This document shows positions 4,856 through 5,343 of a stretch of 5,343 bases of DNA, piece by piece. Both the position numbers and the translations under genes were made by a program. Location of the stretch: the NCBI GenBank assembly GCA_946612185.1, contig CAMOEP010000184.1:1-5343 (forward strand), given 5' to 3'. Under the pieces are notes generated by a model. That model searched no databases and was not told where the DNA came from. It saw nothing but the letters and a program-made list of their open reading frames with translations. How positions within the stretch are numbered: the first letter of the stretch is position 1; the number at the start of each line of letters is the position of its first letter. The DNA is from an uncultured Ruminococcus sp. Lineage in GTDB: Bacteria > Bacillota > Clostridia > Oscillospirales > Ruminococcaceae.

Positions 4856-5343
4856 TCACATTCTTGCATTAGCGAGCATCAGTTTGATGCGGTTTTCCTG
4901 ATTTACTCTTGTAGCGCCGGGGTCGTAGTCGATAGCGACTATATTAGCGTCCGGGTTATCCTGCTTGATAGCCCTTGACATACCCTTGGCAACGATATGA
5001 TTAGGCAGACAGCCGAAGGGCTGAGTGCATATGATATTCTTGACTCCGGACTTTGCCAGTGCAGCCATTTCAGCCGGTATCAGCCAGCCCTCGCCCATTA
5101 CAACGCCCTGGCTTATGTACTTATCCGCCAGCGAGCGCAGATGCTCGAAGTCGTGGAGCGGCTCGAAGCTGCCCTGTTCCTTCATTACCTTGATAAGTTC
5201 CTTCTGCTTTGAGTAGATAAGGTCGTAGCCTATCTTGTTGAATATGGAACTCTTGGTAACGTGGTCGTATATCTTAGCGTCATTGAATGTACCGGCAGCG
5301 CAGTACATAACGAACTCCAGAAGCGAGGGAACTACAGGTTCGC
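4856..5343 (-). CDS. Acyl-CoA dehydratase activase-related protein, C-terminal fragment
   Basis: This is the 3' end of a larger gene. The frame stays open to the window edge, with about 11 codons upstream of the first ATG (5308), so that ATG is internal. The 161 visible residues fit the C-terminal end of the large clostridial proteins related to the 2-hydroxyglutaryl-CoA dehydratase component and its ATP-dependent activator, which are often over 1,000 residues. The telling stretch is GEGWLIPAEMAAL, then IICTQPFGCLPNHIVAKG, then IVAIDYDPGATRVNQENRIKL near the end. In that superfamily, activator parts bind ATP and an iron-sulphur cluster and drive low-potential electron transfer for radical dehydration of 2-hydroxyacyl-CoA. 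The true substrate of these large fused members is not known to me. The activator ATPase region is outside the window, so full function cannot be judged. It is upstream of the DUF2262 gene and psd in one apparent operon. Confidence 0.75.
   Translation of the reverse strand, partial: EPVVPSLLEFVMYCAAGTFNDAKIYDHVTKSSIFNKIGYDLIYSKQKELIKVMKEQGSFEPLHDFEHLRSLADKYISQGVVMGEGWLIPAEMAALAKSGVKNIICTQPFGCLPNHIVAKGMSRAIKQDNPDANIVAIDYDPGATRVNQENRIKLMLANARM

Noticed and set aside
4856..5308. A complete 150-residue gene starting at the ATG at 5308
   Set aside because: The frame continues open upstream to the window edge, and the content matches the C-terminal end of a much larger protein.

Overview
This window looks like ordinary chromosomal DNA from a bacterium of the phylum Bacillota, probably class Clostridia and near Ruminococcus (Oscillospiraceae). 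The reasons are a textbook SigA promoter, clear Shine-Dalgarno sites, an anaerobe-type 2-hydroxyacyl-CoA dehydratase activase family gene, a DUF2262 gene, and clostridial-looking PssA and Psd proteins. The genus is inferred from general protein character, not from any database match.

Layout: positions 1-197 are a leader region without a supported gene. It holds a short imperfect 10-mer repeat, a consensus promoter (TTGACA, 17 bp, TATAAT) whose -10 box lies inside a perfect AT palindrome, and an untranslated leader of about 80 nt with a GC-rich hairpin. A plus-strand operon follows: polyphosphate kinase ppk1 (198-2378), with all catalytic residues and a Lys/Arg-rich C-terminal tail, then pssA (2402-3046), CDP-diacylglycerol--serine O-phosphatidyltransferase, after a 23-nt gap. 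A perfect 13-bp stem at 3058-3090 separates this operon from a convergent minus-strand operon. Read in transcription order, that operon contains the 3' end of a large acyl-CoA dehydratase activase-related gene (5343 down to 4856, cut by the window edge), a DUF2262 protein (4850 down to 3981), and psd, phosphatidylserine decarboxylase (3961 down to 3095). Its promoter lies outside the window.

How the genes work together: PssA makes phosphatidylserine from CDP-diacylglycerol and serine, and Psd decarboxylates it to phosphatidylethanolamine. The two consecutive steps of PE synthesis therefore sit tail to tail on opposite strands and share one terminator. PssA is probably transcribed with Ppk1, which links PE synthesis to polyphosphate metabolism at least by position. 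Psd is probably transcribed with the activase-like gene and the DUF2262 gene, whose functional relation to it is unknown. 

I found no RNA genes, CRISPR arrays, insertion sequences or phage genes. Most of the window is housekeeping. The points most worth a second look are the basic Ppk1 tail, the palindrome over the ppk1 -10 box, the split PE pathway, the widened PssA active-site motif, and the DUF2262 gene lodged in the psd operon.
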